A stretch of DNA of 64,000 nt from Rhizobiaceae bacterium. Lineage in GTDB: Bacteria > Pseudomonadota > Alphaproteobacteria > Rhizobiales > Rhizobiaceae. The notes below the pieces were generated by a model, which was given only the letters and a program-made list of their open reading frames with translations, did not search any database and was not told the DNA's origin. Location of the stretch: assembly GCA_023953775.1 (NCBI GenBank), contig JAMLJD010000011.1, positions 1-64,000 of the forward strand, read 5' to 3'. This document shows positions 54,163 to 63,464 of this stretch, one piece after another. A program made the translations under genes and the position numbers. Numbering within the stretch: the first letter of the stretch is position 1; every line of letters begins with the position of its first letter.

Positions 54163-54660
54163 TCAGGCTCCCTTGGCCGAATTCATGCGATCGAGAAGAA
54201 AGGCGGTGGCGCCCGGCAGCTTCAGGCGCTCGGAAGCGGCCACTTTGTCAGGCGTGTAGAAGCCCGCTTCGTGCAGGCAGTTGATCGTGCCGATCACCGA
54301 TCCGCCGACCACGATCGGGACATTGATCGCGGATTCGCAGCCGAGCGAGCGGATCAGCTCGTAGTCGTCGAACACCTGCGAGATCTCGTCGATCGTATTG
54401 GCGACGAACGTCTCGTGACGGCCGATCACGATTCCCGTCCAGTGGGTCTCGTTGACCGGCTTCGTGCCGAAAACCGGATAGGCGTCCGGCATGTTGGAAT
54501 AGATGCGCCGCGCGCCGCGCGTGGCGGCATCGAAGGTCATCAGCGTGAACAGGCGCACGCCGACGACGGCTTCGGTCAGCGCGTTCAGCGCATCAAACGC
54601 AGTGTCCGGCTGGTTGTCGCCGGATTCCAGCGCGGCCAGGTATGCGGCCTCCGCATTCAT
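54163..54660 (-). CDS. GAF-domain protein
   Basis: This 165-aa protein is essentially a single GAF sensor domain: ALTEAVVGVRLFTLMTFDAA, YPVFGTKPVNETHW, FDDYELIRSLGCESAINVPI, VVGGSVIGTINCLHEAGFYT. It has no output domain. The free-standing fold is shared with methionine-R-sulfoxide-type reductases, and a cysteine is present in SLGCESA, so an enzymatic role is not excluded. It overlaps the ABC ATPase gene by ATGA and lies 2 bp before hyuA, so it probably senses or handles the transported compound. Confidence 0.83.
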   Translation of the reverse strand: MNAEAAYLAALESGDNQPDTAFDALNALTEAVVGVRLFTLMTFDAATRGARRIYSNMPDAYPVFGTKPVNETHWTGIVIGRHETFVANTIDEISQVFDDYELIRSLGCESAINVPIVVGGSVIGTINCLHEAGFYTPDKVAASERLKLPGATAFLLDRMNSAKGA

Positions 54661-55466
54661 GTATCTGCCTCCATGGAAAGGGATGCGCGCAGAGCAAGCT
54701 CGTCGCGCGTGATCACCGGGACGGCCCCGATCAGGCCGCGCGTGTAGGGATGCTGCGGGTTCGTGAACAGTTTTTCCGTCGCTCCGGTCTCGACGATGCG
54801 GCCTCGTTCGAACACCGCCACCCGGTCGGCGATGTTGCGCACCACGGCGAGATCGTGGGTGATGAAGACGTAGGTGAGCCGGCGCTTCGGCCGCAGCTCG
54901 CCGAGAAGCTTGAGCACCCGCGCCTGGACCAGCACGTCGAGCGCCGATGTCGGCTCGTCAAGGACCACGAGCTCGGACTGGCAGGCAAGCGCACGCGCGA
55001 TCGCCACGCGCTGGCGCTGGCCGCCCGACAGCGCGGCCGGCGCGCGATCGGCGAATTCGGGCGGCAGATGGACTTCCTCCAGAAGCGCCCGCACCATCTC
55101 CTTGCGCTGCGACCGCTCGCCGATGTCGTGCACGTCGAGCGCCAGCCGCAGCGACGCACCGATGCTGCGCTTCGGGTTGAGCGACGACAGCGGGTTCTGC
55201 TGCACGAGCTGGATCGCCCGGCGATGGCTCTTGTCGCGCCGCGCCGGCAGCACGTCGCCGTTGAAGACCACCCCGCCGCTGCTCGGCGGATAGATGCCGA
55301 GCACGATGTTGGCCAGCGTGCTCTTGCCGGATCCGGACTCGCCGACGATCGCCACGCAGGAGCCGCGCTCCACGTCGAGCGAGACATCGTCCAGCGCCTT
55401 GACGAATTGACCGCCGGCGTCGAAGGTCTTGGAGACGTTGCGGATGGACAGGATCGTATCCGTCAT
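54657..55466 (-). CDS. Dipeptide-type ABC importer ATPase (DppF/OppF-like)
   Basis: This 269-aa protein has Walker [10 protein letters not shown] (42-50), Q-loop QLVQQNPLSSLNP, signature LSGGQRQRVAIA, Walker B LVVLDEPTSALD and FITHDLAVVRNIADRVAV. The C-terminal HPYTRGLIGAVP is typical of the Opp/Dpp family. It works with the DppD-like ATPase encoded just upstream. Confidence 0.93.
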   Translation of the reverse strand: MTDTILSIRNVSKTFDAGGQFVKALDDVSLDVERGSCVAIVGESGSGKSTLANIVLGIYPPSSGGVVFNGDVLPARRDKSHRRAIQLVQQNPLSSLNPKRSIGASLRLALDVHDIGERSQRKEMVRALLEEVHLPPEFADRAPAALSGGQRQRVAIARALACQSELVVLDEPTSALDVLVQARVLKLLGELRPKRRLTYVFITHDLAVVRNIADRVAVFERGRIVETGATEKLFTNPQHPYTRGLIGAVPVITRDELALRASLSMEADT

Positions 55467-56344
55467 GGCCGCTGCTCCCCGTGTCCATGGTCGACCATGG
55501 GCGCCGAGAACGCCTCGGTGTCTTCGCCGATGTCGGGGACGCCGCCACCGGTCAGCCGCGGCACGGCCGCCATCAGCGCCCGCGTGTAGGGATGCCGGGG
55601 ATCGTCGAAGAGCGCCGCCGTCGGACCGTGTTCGACGATCCGGCCCTTGTAGATGACGTAGACGCGATCGGCGAATTCGCGCACGACGCCGAGATTGTGC
55701 GAAATGAACAGCACCGACGTGTCATGCCGCTCCACCAGCCGCCGCATCAGGTCGAGCGTCTGCGCCTGCACGGTGACGTCGAGCGCCGTACCGGGCTCGT
55801 CGGCGATCAGGAGGTCGGGCTCGTTGGCGAGCGCCATGGCGATCATGACCCGCTGGTTCATGCCGCCGGAAAGCTGGAACGGGTACGAGCCGAGCACGCG
55901 TTGCGGTTCGGTGATCGAGACCTCGCGCAGGATCTCGCCGGCCCGTGCCATCGCCGCCTCGTAGCCGATGTCGGGAACCCCGCGCTTGAGCACTTCGTGA
56001 AACTGGGTGCTGATGCGGTAGACCGGGTTCAGCGACGAGGTCGGGTCCTGGAAGATCATCGACATGCGGGTGCCGCGCAGATGCCGGCGCTCGGCCGGCG
56101 ACATGCCGGCGAGGTCGCGCCCGTCGAACTCGACCGTTCCGCCGATCCGCGCCGAGCGCAGCGACTGCAGCAGGCCGAGCACGATCCGCGCGGTCACCGA
56201 CTTGCCCGACCCGGACTCGCCGACGAGCGCGACGCGCTCGCCCGGGTCGATGGTCACCGAGATGCCGTGCAGGACGTCGGTCTCGCCCCTCCAGCCCTTG
56301 AAGCCGAGGGTGAGGTCGCGGATGGCAAGCACCGGCCGGCTCAT
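55463..56344 (-). CDS. Dipeptide-type ABC importer ATPase (DppD/OppD-like)
   Basis: This 293-aa protein starts at 56344, overlapping the permease stop. It has Walker A GESGSGKS (42-49), [16 protein letters not shown], a signature with [31 protein letters not shown] and [18 protein letters not shown]. The [14 protein letters not shown] end is usual. The GGMNQR variant of the signature is common in this subfamily. Confidence 0.93.
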   Translation of the reverse strand: MSRPVLAIRDLTLGFKGWRGETDVLHGISVTIDPGERVALVGESGSGKSVTARIVLGLLQSLRSARIGGTVEFDGRDLAGMSPAERRHLRGTRMSMIFQDPTSSLNPVYRISTQFHEVLKRGVPDIGYEAAMARAGEILREVSITEPQRVLGSYPFQLSGGMNQRVMIAMALANEPDLLIADEPGTALDVTVQAQTLDLMRRLVERHDTSVLFISHNLGVVREFADRVYVIYKGRIVEHGPTAALFDDPRHPYTRALMAAVPRLTGGGVPDIGEDTEAFSAPMVDHGHGEQRP

Positions 56345-57174
56345 TGGTCCGCCCCCAGAATGTCGCGCAGCGCGTCGCCGATGAGGTTGAACCCGAACAC
56401 GGCGACGAGGATCGCGAGACCGGGGAAGACCGTCAGCCACCAGCTGTCGGGCAGGTACTTGGCGCCGTCGGCGACCATCGAGCCGAGATCCGGTGTCGGC
56501 GGCTGCACGCCGAGCCCCAGGAACGACAGGGAGGATGCGATCAGGATGACGAAGCCGAGGTCGAGCGTCATCTTGGTGACGATCGCCGGCACGCAATTGG
56601 GCAGGATCTCGCGGAACATGATGTGCAGCGGCGACGCGCCGATCACCTCGGCGGCGAGCACGTAGCCTTCTTCACGTTCGGCGCGGGTGATGTTGTAGAC
56701 GAGGCGCGTGTACCAGGGCCACCACATGGCGGTGACCGCCAGCATGCCGTTGGTCAGCGTCGGCTCCAGCACGCCCATGATCGACATGGCGAGCACCAGC
56801 GGCGGGATCGACAGGAAGACATCGGTGATGCGCATCAGCGCATATTCGGTCCAGCCGCCCATATAGCCGGCGACGAGGCCGATCGTCACACCGATCGGCG
56901 CCGCGATGGCCAGCACCACCACGCCGAGGATCAGCGAGACGCGATAGGCGTAGAGAATGCGCGAGAAGATGTCGCGGCCGACCAGGTCGGTGCCCATTAT
57001 GTAGGGCCATTCCGGCGCCTTGTTGAAATTGGCGAAGTCGACGACGGCGCCGGCATGCTCCGGAAAGGGTGCGATGAAATCGGCGAAGACGGCGCAGATG
57101 ACCACGACGGCCACGAGCACGACGCCGGTCAGCGACAGCGGATTGGCCAGGAGGATGGCGAGCGTCCGTTTCAT
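56341..57174 (-). CDS. Dipeptide-type ABC importer permease (DppC-like)
   Basis: This 277-aa protein starts at the ATG at 57174 (MKRTLAILL). It has an N-terminal helix [20 protein letters not shown], the [20 protein letters not shown] block unique to DppC-type permeases, and the EAA loop [20 protein letters not shown]. In the given sequence the upstream permease frame runs into this gene because of a frameshift at about 57250, but this gene itself is intact. Confidence 0.92.
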   Translation of the reverse strand: MKRTLAILLANPLSLTGVVLVAVVVICAVFADFIAPFPEHAGAVVDFANFNKAPEWPYIMGTDLVGRDIFSRILYAYRVSLILGVVVLAIAAPIGVTIGLVAGYMGGWTEYALMRITDVFLSIPPLVLAMSIMGVLEPTLTNGMLAVTAMWWPWYTRLVYNITRAEREEGYVLAAEVIGASPLHIMFREILPNCVPAIVTKMTLDLGFVILIASSLSFLGLGVQPPTPDLGSMVADGAKYLPDSWWLTVFPGLAILVAVFGFNLIGDALRDILGADQ

Positions 57175-58197
57175 GACGGCCTCTGCGACAGACGGATGCG
57201 CGGATTGATGAAGGCGATCAGGAGGTCGACGATGATGTTCACGATCAGGAAAGGTCGCCGAAATGATCAGCACGGTTCCCACGATCGCGTTCAGATCCTT
57301 GCGCAGGATCACCGCGACGCCGTAGCGCGATAGGCCGGGCCAGGCGAAGATCGCCTCGACCAGGAAGGCGTTGCCGAGCATCGCCGCGAAATCGAGGCCG
57401 ATGATGGTCAGCGACGGGATGAGCGACGGCTTGAACGCGTAGCGGTTGGCGATACGCCGTTCCGGGAAGCCGTAGGATCGCGCCATCTCGATGAACGGTC
57501 GGTCGTAGGTCTCGACCATGTTGGCGCGCGTCAGCCGTGCTGCCTGGCCAATGCCCGACAGGGCGAGCGCGAATGCCGGCAGGATGATGTGCCAGGCGGC
57601 ATCGAAGAAGGCGCCGAGATTGCCGGCAAGCAGGGTGTCGAGCAAAAGGAAGCCGGTCACCGGCTCGATCGTATAGGCCGTCGAGATGCGGCCGGCGATC
57701 GGAAACAGCGGCAGGAAGAACGCGAACAGAAGCATCAGGATGACGGCCCACACGAAGCTGGGGGCCGAGACGCCGAGCAGCGACACGATGCGCACCGCGT
57801 TGTCGGCGAGCCTGCCGCGATAGCGGGCCGACAGGATGCCGAGCGGCAGGCCGATCGCCACCATCATCATGCCGGCGACCAGAACCAGCTCCAGCGTCGC
57901 CGGCAGGAACTGCGCGATGTCTGTGGTCACCGGACGGTTGGTGTAGAGCGACACGCCGAGATCGCCGCGAAGGAGATCGCCGAGGAAATAGCCGTACTGC
58001 ACCCACACGGGGTCATCGAGGTGAAGGGCGGCCCGCAGCGCGGCCACCTGCTCCGCAGTGGCGTTCGGCCCCAGCGCGATACGCGCGGGATCTCCCGGTA
58101 TGATCCGGGCAATGGCGAAGATCAGGATGGAAACCCCGAACAGAACGAGCAACGAGGTTCCCAGCCGCTTCGCGAGGAGGCGGGCAATCGGCGTCAT
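57171..58197 (-). pseudogene. Dipeptide-type ABC importer permease (DppB-like), frameshifted near the 3' end
   Basis: The first 314 or so residues are a normal DppB: LGTSLLVLFGVSILIFAIAR, IIPGDPARIALGP, and the EAA loop FIEMARSYGFPERRIANRYA. After VGTVLIISATF the reading frame turns to PDREHHRRPPDRLHQSAHPS, and the ORF continues without a stop into dppC, giving an apparent 618-aa fusion. Removing one base from the AAA at 57250-57252 (plus strand) restores [29 protein letters not shown] and a TGA at 57171-57173 that overlaps the dppC ATG. So this is a 1-base insertion in a short homopolymer, real or a sequencing error. Confidence 0.88.
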
Positions 58198-58257
58198 CGT
58201 GATGGTCCCTGGCGATGCTGCCGGGCGAACCGTGTCCGCCCGGCACTCGGTTGGCGC

Positions 58258-59856
58258 CTAGTCGGCGACTTCCATCAGGCGGAAGGTGAAGCCCATTCCG
58301 TCGAGCCCGAAGGCCATGGCCGGATCGCTGAGAGCCGGGACCTTGACCCGCGTGCTGGCCGCGAACACCGACTGCCGGTCATAGCCGTAGATGGTCGGGG
58401 CGATTTCCATCAGCCGCTTGTTGAGCGCCGAATAGGCGGCCTCGCGCGCGGCATCGTCGGCACCGGTCCGGCCTTCGTCGAGCAGCTTGTCCACCATCTC
58501 GTCCTTGAGATATTCCGGCGACTGCCAGGTTCCCGCGGCGGACGAATGGTACATGCCGTAGAGCAGCGTGTCGGGGTCGCCGGTCACGGCATTGACGAAG
58601 AGCTGCGAGATATTCGGCGTGTTCTCCGGCTTGGACACCTGGTCGGCGAACAACGCCCAGGGCAGCTTCTTGATCTCGGACTTGATGCCCAGTTCGGCGA
58701 AGTTCGCCTGCATCAGCAATGCGAAACGTTCCTCGACCGGCACTTCCGCGATCCACGACAGCTCGAGATTGATGTCCTCGGGCTTGTACTGGCACTTCGC
58801 GAGATGCGCCTTGGCCGCGTCCATGTCGCGCTTGAGGACCTGGTCGGCCGGATTGGCACCGAACATGCCGACCGGGATGGCGCCGGTCGGCGCCGAACCC
58901 TGGGAGACCTCGTCGGTGATCGCGATCATCTTGACGGCGGCGCCGTAGTCGAACGCGTTGGCGAGCGCCAAGCGGCATTCCACGTCGTCGAGCGGCGCCT
59001 TGGTGGTGTTCATCTTGACGTAGAAGCCGGCGCTGCCGCCCTCGGTCAGAAGCTGGGCGCCTTCCGAGGCCAGCGCCTTGATCACCTCGGGCGGCAGCCA
59101 CTGCGATGCGATGTCGTGCTCGCCCTGAGAGATCAGAGTGCGCACGGTCGCGGCCTCGAGGCCGTAGCGCAGGCGCGCCTGGTCCGGTGCGGCCTCCGGA
59201 ACGTCGAGGAAGTAGTCGGTGTTCTTTTCCATCACCGTCTCTTCCTGCGGATTGTGCGAGACCAGCTTGTAGGCGCCGGTCCCGGCCGTGTGGCTGGCGA
59301 GATAGGCCTCGCCCCAATCCTTCATCTCGCCGTCGCCTTCGCCGAGATTGGCCATGATTGTCTTCTTGTCGACGATCGGCAGACGGACGAGCGACGCGAT
59401 GAACGGCGCATAAGGCGTCTTCAGCGTGAAGGTGACGGTGGTGTCGTCGACGCCTCGGCCTTCTCGACATTCGCGAAGAGGTAGGACAGGCCCTTGCCCA
59501 TCGCCTTCATGCGGTCGAGCGAGAACACGACGTCTTCGGCCGTCATCGGGTTGCCGGAGATGAACTTCACGTCGCCGCGCAGCTTGAACGTGTAGCTGGT
59601 TCCCGATCCCTCCCAGCTTTCCGCCAGATGCGGGACGCTGCCGGGTCCGCCCTGCTTGGGCAGAACCAGCGTGTCGTAGAGGTTGAACATCAGGATCGAG
59701 TCGGCATAGTCCGACGCCTTGCCCGGATCGATTTCGCCGACCGCGACTTCGTCGAGCCGCAGGACACCGCCGGCATTGGCGGACACAGGTGCGCCGAGGA
59801 CACTGGTGGCCAGAGCCGCGGCCGCTAGAGGCTTGAGGATTGAGGATTGATTTCAT
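58258..59856 (-). pseudogene. Dipeptide-type periplasmic binding protein with two compensating frameshifts
   Basis: From about 59455 down the protein is a clean family 5 binding protein (TTVTFTLKTPYAPFIASLVR, LPIVDKKTIMANLGEGDGEM, FYVKMNTTKAPLDDVECRLA). The true N-terminal part lies in another frame: LKPLAAAALATSVLGAPVSA (signal peptide), GGVLRLDEVAVGEIDPGKAS, SYTFKLRGDVKFISGNPMTA. Two changes explain this. A tandem duplication of 7 bp (TTGAGGA twice at 59833-59846) shifts the frame after MKSIL, and loss of one G near 59453 shifts it back. The long ORF stays open, but about 130 residues including the signal peptide are nonsense, so no exported protein would form. Confidence 0.88.
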
Positions 59857-59884
59857 GTCAGTTGCTCCCATTACTGCCCTGTTT

Positions 59885-60551
59885 TCAAGCAGTTAAGTTG
59901 TCGGTTCCGCTGTCGTTCCCGGGTTCTTGTCGGACTTTGTGCCGCGCCCGGTTGCCTGGACGATTGTCGTCGGCCAGGTCGTCTCCGAAGACGTCCATCG
60001 TGCACACGTGCAAGATGGTCACCGTTTCGGTGGTGTGGTTCCACGACGAATGGCATCGCGTGGATTCGAAATGGATGCTGTCGCCGGCCGACAGAACGGT
60101 CGCCTCGTCATCGACCTCGACGGTGATCTCGCCCTTCAGGACGAAGAACATCTCCTCGCCCTCGTGACGGATCGGCTCGCTGCGCATGCCCGGCGGTTCG
60201 TGGACGATGACGCTGTTCAGGACATTGCCTGGAAACCGCGCGGAGAGCCGCTCGTACTGCAGCCCGTTGGCCTGCACCGCATAGACCGGCCGCTCGTCGT
60301 GCCTAGTATGCGGCTGACCGCCGTCGGGTTGCGACAGGAAGCTGGTGATCGGCGTACGCAGGACACGCGAGATCGATGCGAGCGACGACAATGACGGCAC
60401 GGTGAGGTCTCTTTCGACCTGCGAGATGAAGCCGACCGAAAGTCCTGCCCCGTCAGCGACGTCCTTGAGGGTGAGACCGAGCTTCCTTGCGCCGGTCACG
60501 GAGCCTTTCGCCGATCGATGCCGTCTCCTCGACTGCCGCTCGCTCCGCCAA
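59885..60551 (-). pseudogene. XRE-family regulator with C-terminal cupin, frameshifted in the N-terminus
   Basis: The regulator has an HTH (LTLKDVADGAGLSVGFISQV, ERDLTVPSLSSLASISRVL) and a cupin effector domain (RHEGEEMFFVLKGEITVEVD, AGDSIHFESTRCHSSWNHT). The beginning of the HTH lies in a different frame: from a TTG at 60551 the sequence reads LAERAAVEETASIGERLRDR, RK. Deleting one base of the CC at 60485-60486 joins this to KLGLTLKDV, giving the normal SIGERLRDRRKKLGLTL start. It lies 28 bp before the binding-protein gene and probably controls the importer and hydantoin genes, perhaps sensing the substrate with its cupin. Confidence 0.82.
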
Positions 60552-60566
60552 AGCCCCACTCCCCTT

Positions 60567-60639
60567 TTTTAGTATCGGTAAAATTTGTACCCATACTAAA
60601 ATTTTGAGTCAAGCCGATTTTACCTCTGCTAAAATTTTG
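60567..60639. promoter_or_regulatory. Operator-like repeats upstream of the XRE-cupin gene
   Basis: TTTTAGTAT (60567-60575) and ATACTAAAA (60593-60601) form a perfect 9-bp inverted repeat with a 17-bp spacer. CTAAAATTTTG occurs at 60596-60606 and again at 60629-60639, 33 bp or three helical turns apart. The AT-rich block lies right in front of the regulator gene and is probably where it binds. Confidence 0.55.
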
Positions 60640-60686
60640 CCCTTGCCGACCACGCAATCTGTCACGAGCCCGGCTGCCCGCACCGT

Positions 60687-61967
60687 TCAGCAAACCGTTG
60701 CACCGGAGCAGAAGGGAATGAACTGCACCAGATCGCCAGTCGAGATCCTGTCTTGGTCCGCAGCAATGACGGCGAGCCCGTCGGCCTGGCAGAGGAACTG
60801 CAGCGTCCCGGAACTCCCATTTCCGATCAGTTCGATCAGCGGGACACCATCGCCGGATCGCGAGACGACACGTGCCGGAACTAGCTCCGTGCGTCCTGTC
60901 TTCCGGCTCAGCGAAAAGCATGCAATCGCGGAATGCGCCTCTCCCCTTTCGAGGCGCCTGCCGCCGAGCCTGAATATCTGCCGGCGGCCGAACAAATGGA
61001 ATCCGACAAAGGCAGAGAGGGGATTGCCGGGCAATCCGAGATAGGCCGTGTCCTCATGCGTGCCGAACAGGACCGGCTTGCCCGGCTTGAGGGCAACTTT
61101 CCAGGCTCGTACCGTGCCTCCGGCTTCGATGAAAGCAGGGCGGATGAAGTCGCGCGCGCCGACGGAGACGGCGCCGGACGAGATCAAAAGGTCGACCGTT
61201 CCAGCGACGTCCCTGAAGAACCGGACCGTTCCGCGAAGATCGTCATCGACGATGCCGAGATCGACGACATCGGCACCAGCCTGCCTGGCCAATGCGATCA
61301 GCATCGGACGGTTGGCGTCATGGACGCGTCCCTCCTCCGGCGCGCGCTTCGCGAGCAGCTCGCTCCCCGTCGAGAACACGCCGACACGCGGACGCCGCAC
61401 GACCTCCACGTCGATGAAGCCGTTCGCCGCGAGAAGACCGACATGACGCGCCCCGAGTACGGTCCTGGCGGCGACGAGTTCAGCCCCGCGCTCGATATCC
61501 GACCCCCTGTCCCGGACGTTGTCGCCCATGGTCGGGCGATACCGGACGACGACGGCATTCCCGTCATCCTCGCAATGTTCGACCATCACCACCGCATCTG
61601 CTGCGTCAGGCACCGGAGCGCCGGTGTAGATGCGCGCCGCCTCCCCTCTCGCCAGCGATCGCGTGCCGGGGCGGTGACCGGCGGCGACAGTATCTGTGAC
61701 GGCGAGATGCCAGGGGCCGTCGCCGGCAAAGTCGGCGCTGTGAACCGCAAATCCGTCCATCGCGGATTGCCTGAAGGCAGGCATCGGCCGTGGCGCCTCG
61801 ATCGACCGGGCAGCCACACGGCCGACGGCGTCCAGCAGGTCGATCCGTTCGGTGGCAGCCAGCGGCACGACTGTCGCATCCGCGACCAGAAGCGCATCCT
61901 CGAGCGAAACGAGCCCGTCCATTTCCAGATTTCCGCATGTCGAAAGCCGGCTGCACGCTATCGTCAT
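60687..61967 (-). CDS. moeA: Molybdopterin molybdenumtransferase MoeA
   Basis: This 426-aa protein inserts molybdate into adenylylated molybdopterin to make the molybdenum cofactor. Seen: AFRQSAMDGFAVHSADF, EAARIYTGAPVPDAADAVVM, the MoaB/Mog-like domain RVGVFSTGSELLAKRA, ISSGAVSVGARDFIRPAF and FGTHEDTAYLGLPGNPLSAF. It lies behind hemerythrin, isomerase and nitrate reductase genes in the same direction, so it supplies cofactor for the nitrate reductase encoded upstream. Confidence 0.93.
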   Translation of the reverse strand: MTIACSRLSTCGNLEMDGLVSLEDALLVADATVVPLAATERIDLLDAVGRVAARSIEAPRPMPAFRQSAMDGFAVHSADFAGDGPWHLAVTDTVAAGHRPGTRSLARGEAARIYTGAPVPDAADAVVMVEHCEDDGNAVVVRYRPTMGDNVRDRGSDIERGAELVAARTVLGARHVGLLAANGFIDVEVVRRPRVGVFSTGSELLAKRAPEEGRVHDANRPMLIALARQAGADVVDLGIVDDDLRGTVRFFRDVAGTVDLLISSGAVSVGARDFIRPAFIEAGGTVRAWKVALKPGKPVLFGTHEDTAYLGLPGNPLSAFVGFHLFGRRQIFRLGGRRLERGEAHSAIACFSLSRKTGRTELVPARVVSRSGDGVPLIELIGNGSSGTLQFLCQADGLAVIAADQDRISTGDLVQFIPFCSGATVC

Positions 61968-62539
61968 GTCGGACCTCCGGACAAGAACCGGGACTCCAGC
62001 CCGCGACGCCGGGCCATGCGCCGGCCGAGGTCGACGAGATCATCGGCCGTCAGCCTGGCGCGCGCGAGAGGCAGAACGATCGCGTTTTCGACGAGAAAGT
62101 GCCGGCGCTCGTTCGCCGCGAAACGACGAAGCAGTTTCCGCAATGCCGTCGAATAGCCCGACCGGTCAAGCAGCGCATTGAGGCCGGCCGCGACGGCATC
62201 CGCGTCCTTCCTGTCGGCGGCATGTTCCTCGCAAAGCTGGCCGACGATGTCGCCGATGCGATCGTCCGGCTCGCCGCGAAGCTGCAACAGGGGAAACAGG
62301 TCCTCCTCCTCGTCCGCGATGTGCTTCCCGAAATCGTCGCCGAGGAACCGCACCACGGCACGGACGCATTCGTCGTCGCATTCGCGGGCATTCGATATCT
62401 CGTCGATCAGCCGGCACAGCGTCCTCTGCCGGAAATGGTCCGCGAAGAAATAGTCTATCGGTGCGCCGAGAAGTTCCGCGGGCGGCGGTACAGCCAACAC
62501 CGAAAGGGCCAATGCACGCTGATCCTCCAACGCGCCCAT
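61964..62539 (-). CDS. Hemerythrin-like domain protein
   Basis: This 191-aa HHE-domain protein has metal-ligand residues in YFFADHFRQRTLCRLIDEIS, DFGKHIADEEEDLFPLLQLR, GQLCEEHAADRKDADAVAAG and ANERRHFLVENAIVLPLARA. The di-iron helical bundle binds oxygen or nitric oxide. Near nitrate respiration genes it may sense or scavenge NO, or repair iron centres like YtfE. It overlaps moeA by ATGA. Confidence 0.87.
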   Translation of the reverse strand: MGALEDQRALALSVLAVPPPAELLGAPIDYFFADHFRQRTLCRLIDEISNARECDDECVRAVVRFLGDDFGKHIADEEEDLFPLLQLRGEPDDRIGDIVGQLCEEHAADRKDADAVAAGLNALLDRSGYSTALRKLLRRFAANERRHFLVENAIVLPLARARLTADDLVDLGRRMARRRGLESRFLSGGPT

Positions 62540-62548
62540 CTTCTCCTC

Positions 62549-63460
62549 CTACTGGACGAGCGGACCGTCCGCTCCGCTCAACGAAATCCCGCGAATCTCG
62601 GCCCGCCCCGCCAGGATCGCGACATATTGCGATACCGCGCGCGACCAGGCGGATGCCTCGAGCCACGCCGCGATCCGCGCGCCGACGGCCTCGAACGGCA
62701 GGTCGCGTCCGTCAATCCTGCGATCGAGCGCGATGACGTGAAATCCGAACCGGCTCTCGACCGGGGCGGACGAAATCTCCCCCTCCGTCATCCGCGCCAG
62801 CGCCGCCTCGAACTCCGCCACCGTGCTTCCGCGGCTCAACTGCCCGAGACTGCCGCCCTGCTCCCGCGACGGGCATTGCGACTGCTCCCGCGCCAGTGCC
62901 GCGAAGCGGTCGGGCCGTTCCGAAAGGGCCGCGCATATGGACTCGGCATGCACACGCGCCGCGGAGCGGAGCCCGTCGTCATGTTCGGGCGCCGCGATCA
63001 GAATATGGCGGGCTTCGAAGAGGGGCTCGGTCCGGAATTTTTCGGGATGGCGCTCATAGTAGCGCCGGCTTTCCTCCTCCGTCGCGACAGGAGCCCGCAC
63101 CTCGCGATCGATCAGATGCCGGATCGCCGCGTCACGATCGGTTTCGAGCCTGCCCTGCTCGTCCCGCTCGCGCGCCGGCGCGAGGTTCAGGCGCCGCGCC
63201 TCCTGCCACAGGAGTTCCCGCACCACCAACGCCTCGGCGGCCGCCCTGAGCGCTCCGCCCGGATTTTCGGCCGGGTGGTGCTGCGCTTCGGACAGGATCT
63301 CCGCCTCCGCGATCACCACGCCGTTGACGGTGATTTCGCGCAGGACCGGAGCGGCCTTGGGAGGAACCCGCGTATCGGGCTCCTGATATGTCGTGTAGCC
63401 GTCGTGGACGTGACCGGAGCCGGCGCTTCCCAGGGACGGATTGCGATAGACGGTGGCCAT
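62549..63460 (-). CDS. Parvulin-type peptidyl-prolyl isomerase
   Basis: This 303-aa protein has a C-terminal PpiC/rotamase domain: EPLFEARHILIAAPEHDDGL, REQSQCPSREQGGSLGQLSR, SSAPVESRFGFHVIALDRRI. The N-terminal region is a SurA/NifM-like helical chaperone part. No signal peptide is visible, so it is probably cytoplasmic. Such isomerases are encoded next to narI in several denitrifiers and may help mature the nitrate reductase. I start at the ATG at 63460. Confidence 0.88.
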   Translation of the reverse strand: MATVYRNPSLGSAGSGHVHDGYTTYQEPDTRVPPKAAPVLREITVNGVVIAEAEILSEAQHHPAENPGGALRAAAEALVVRELLWQEARRLNLAPARERDEQGRLETDRDAAIRHLIDREVRAPVATEEESRRYYERHPEKFRTEPLFEARHILIAAPEHDDGLRSAARVHAESICAALSERPDRFAALAREQSQCPSREQGGSLGQLSRGSTVAEFEAALARMTEGEISSAPVESRFGFHVIALDRRIDGRDLPFEAVGARIAAWLEASAWSRAVSQYVAILAGRAEIRGISLSGADGPLVQ

Positions 63461-63464
63461 CGGT

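Noticed and set aside
51962..54259. A 765-aa plus-strand ORF opposite hyuA and hyuB
   Set aside because: Antisense shadow with Arg/Asp/His-rich composition and no domain; both minus-strand genes are clear.
56341..58197. A novel fused double-permease protein
   Set aside because: The fusion arises from one extra A; correcting it gives two standard permeases with an ATGA overlap.
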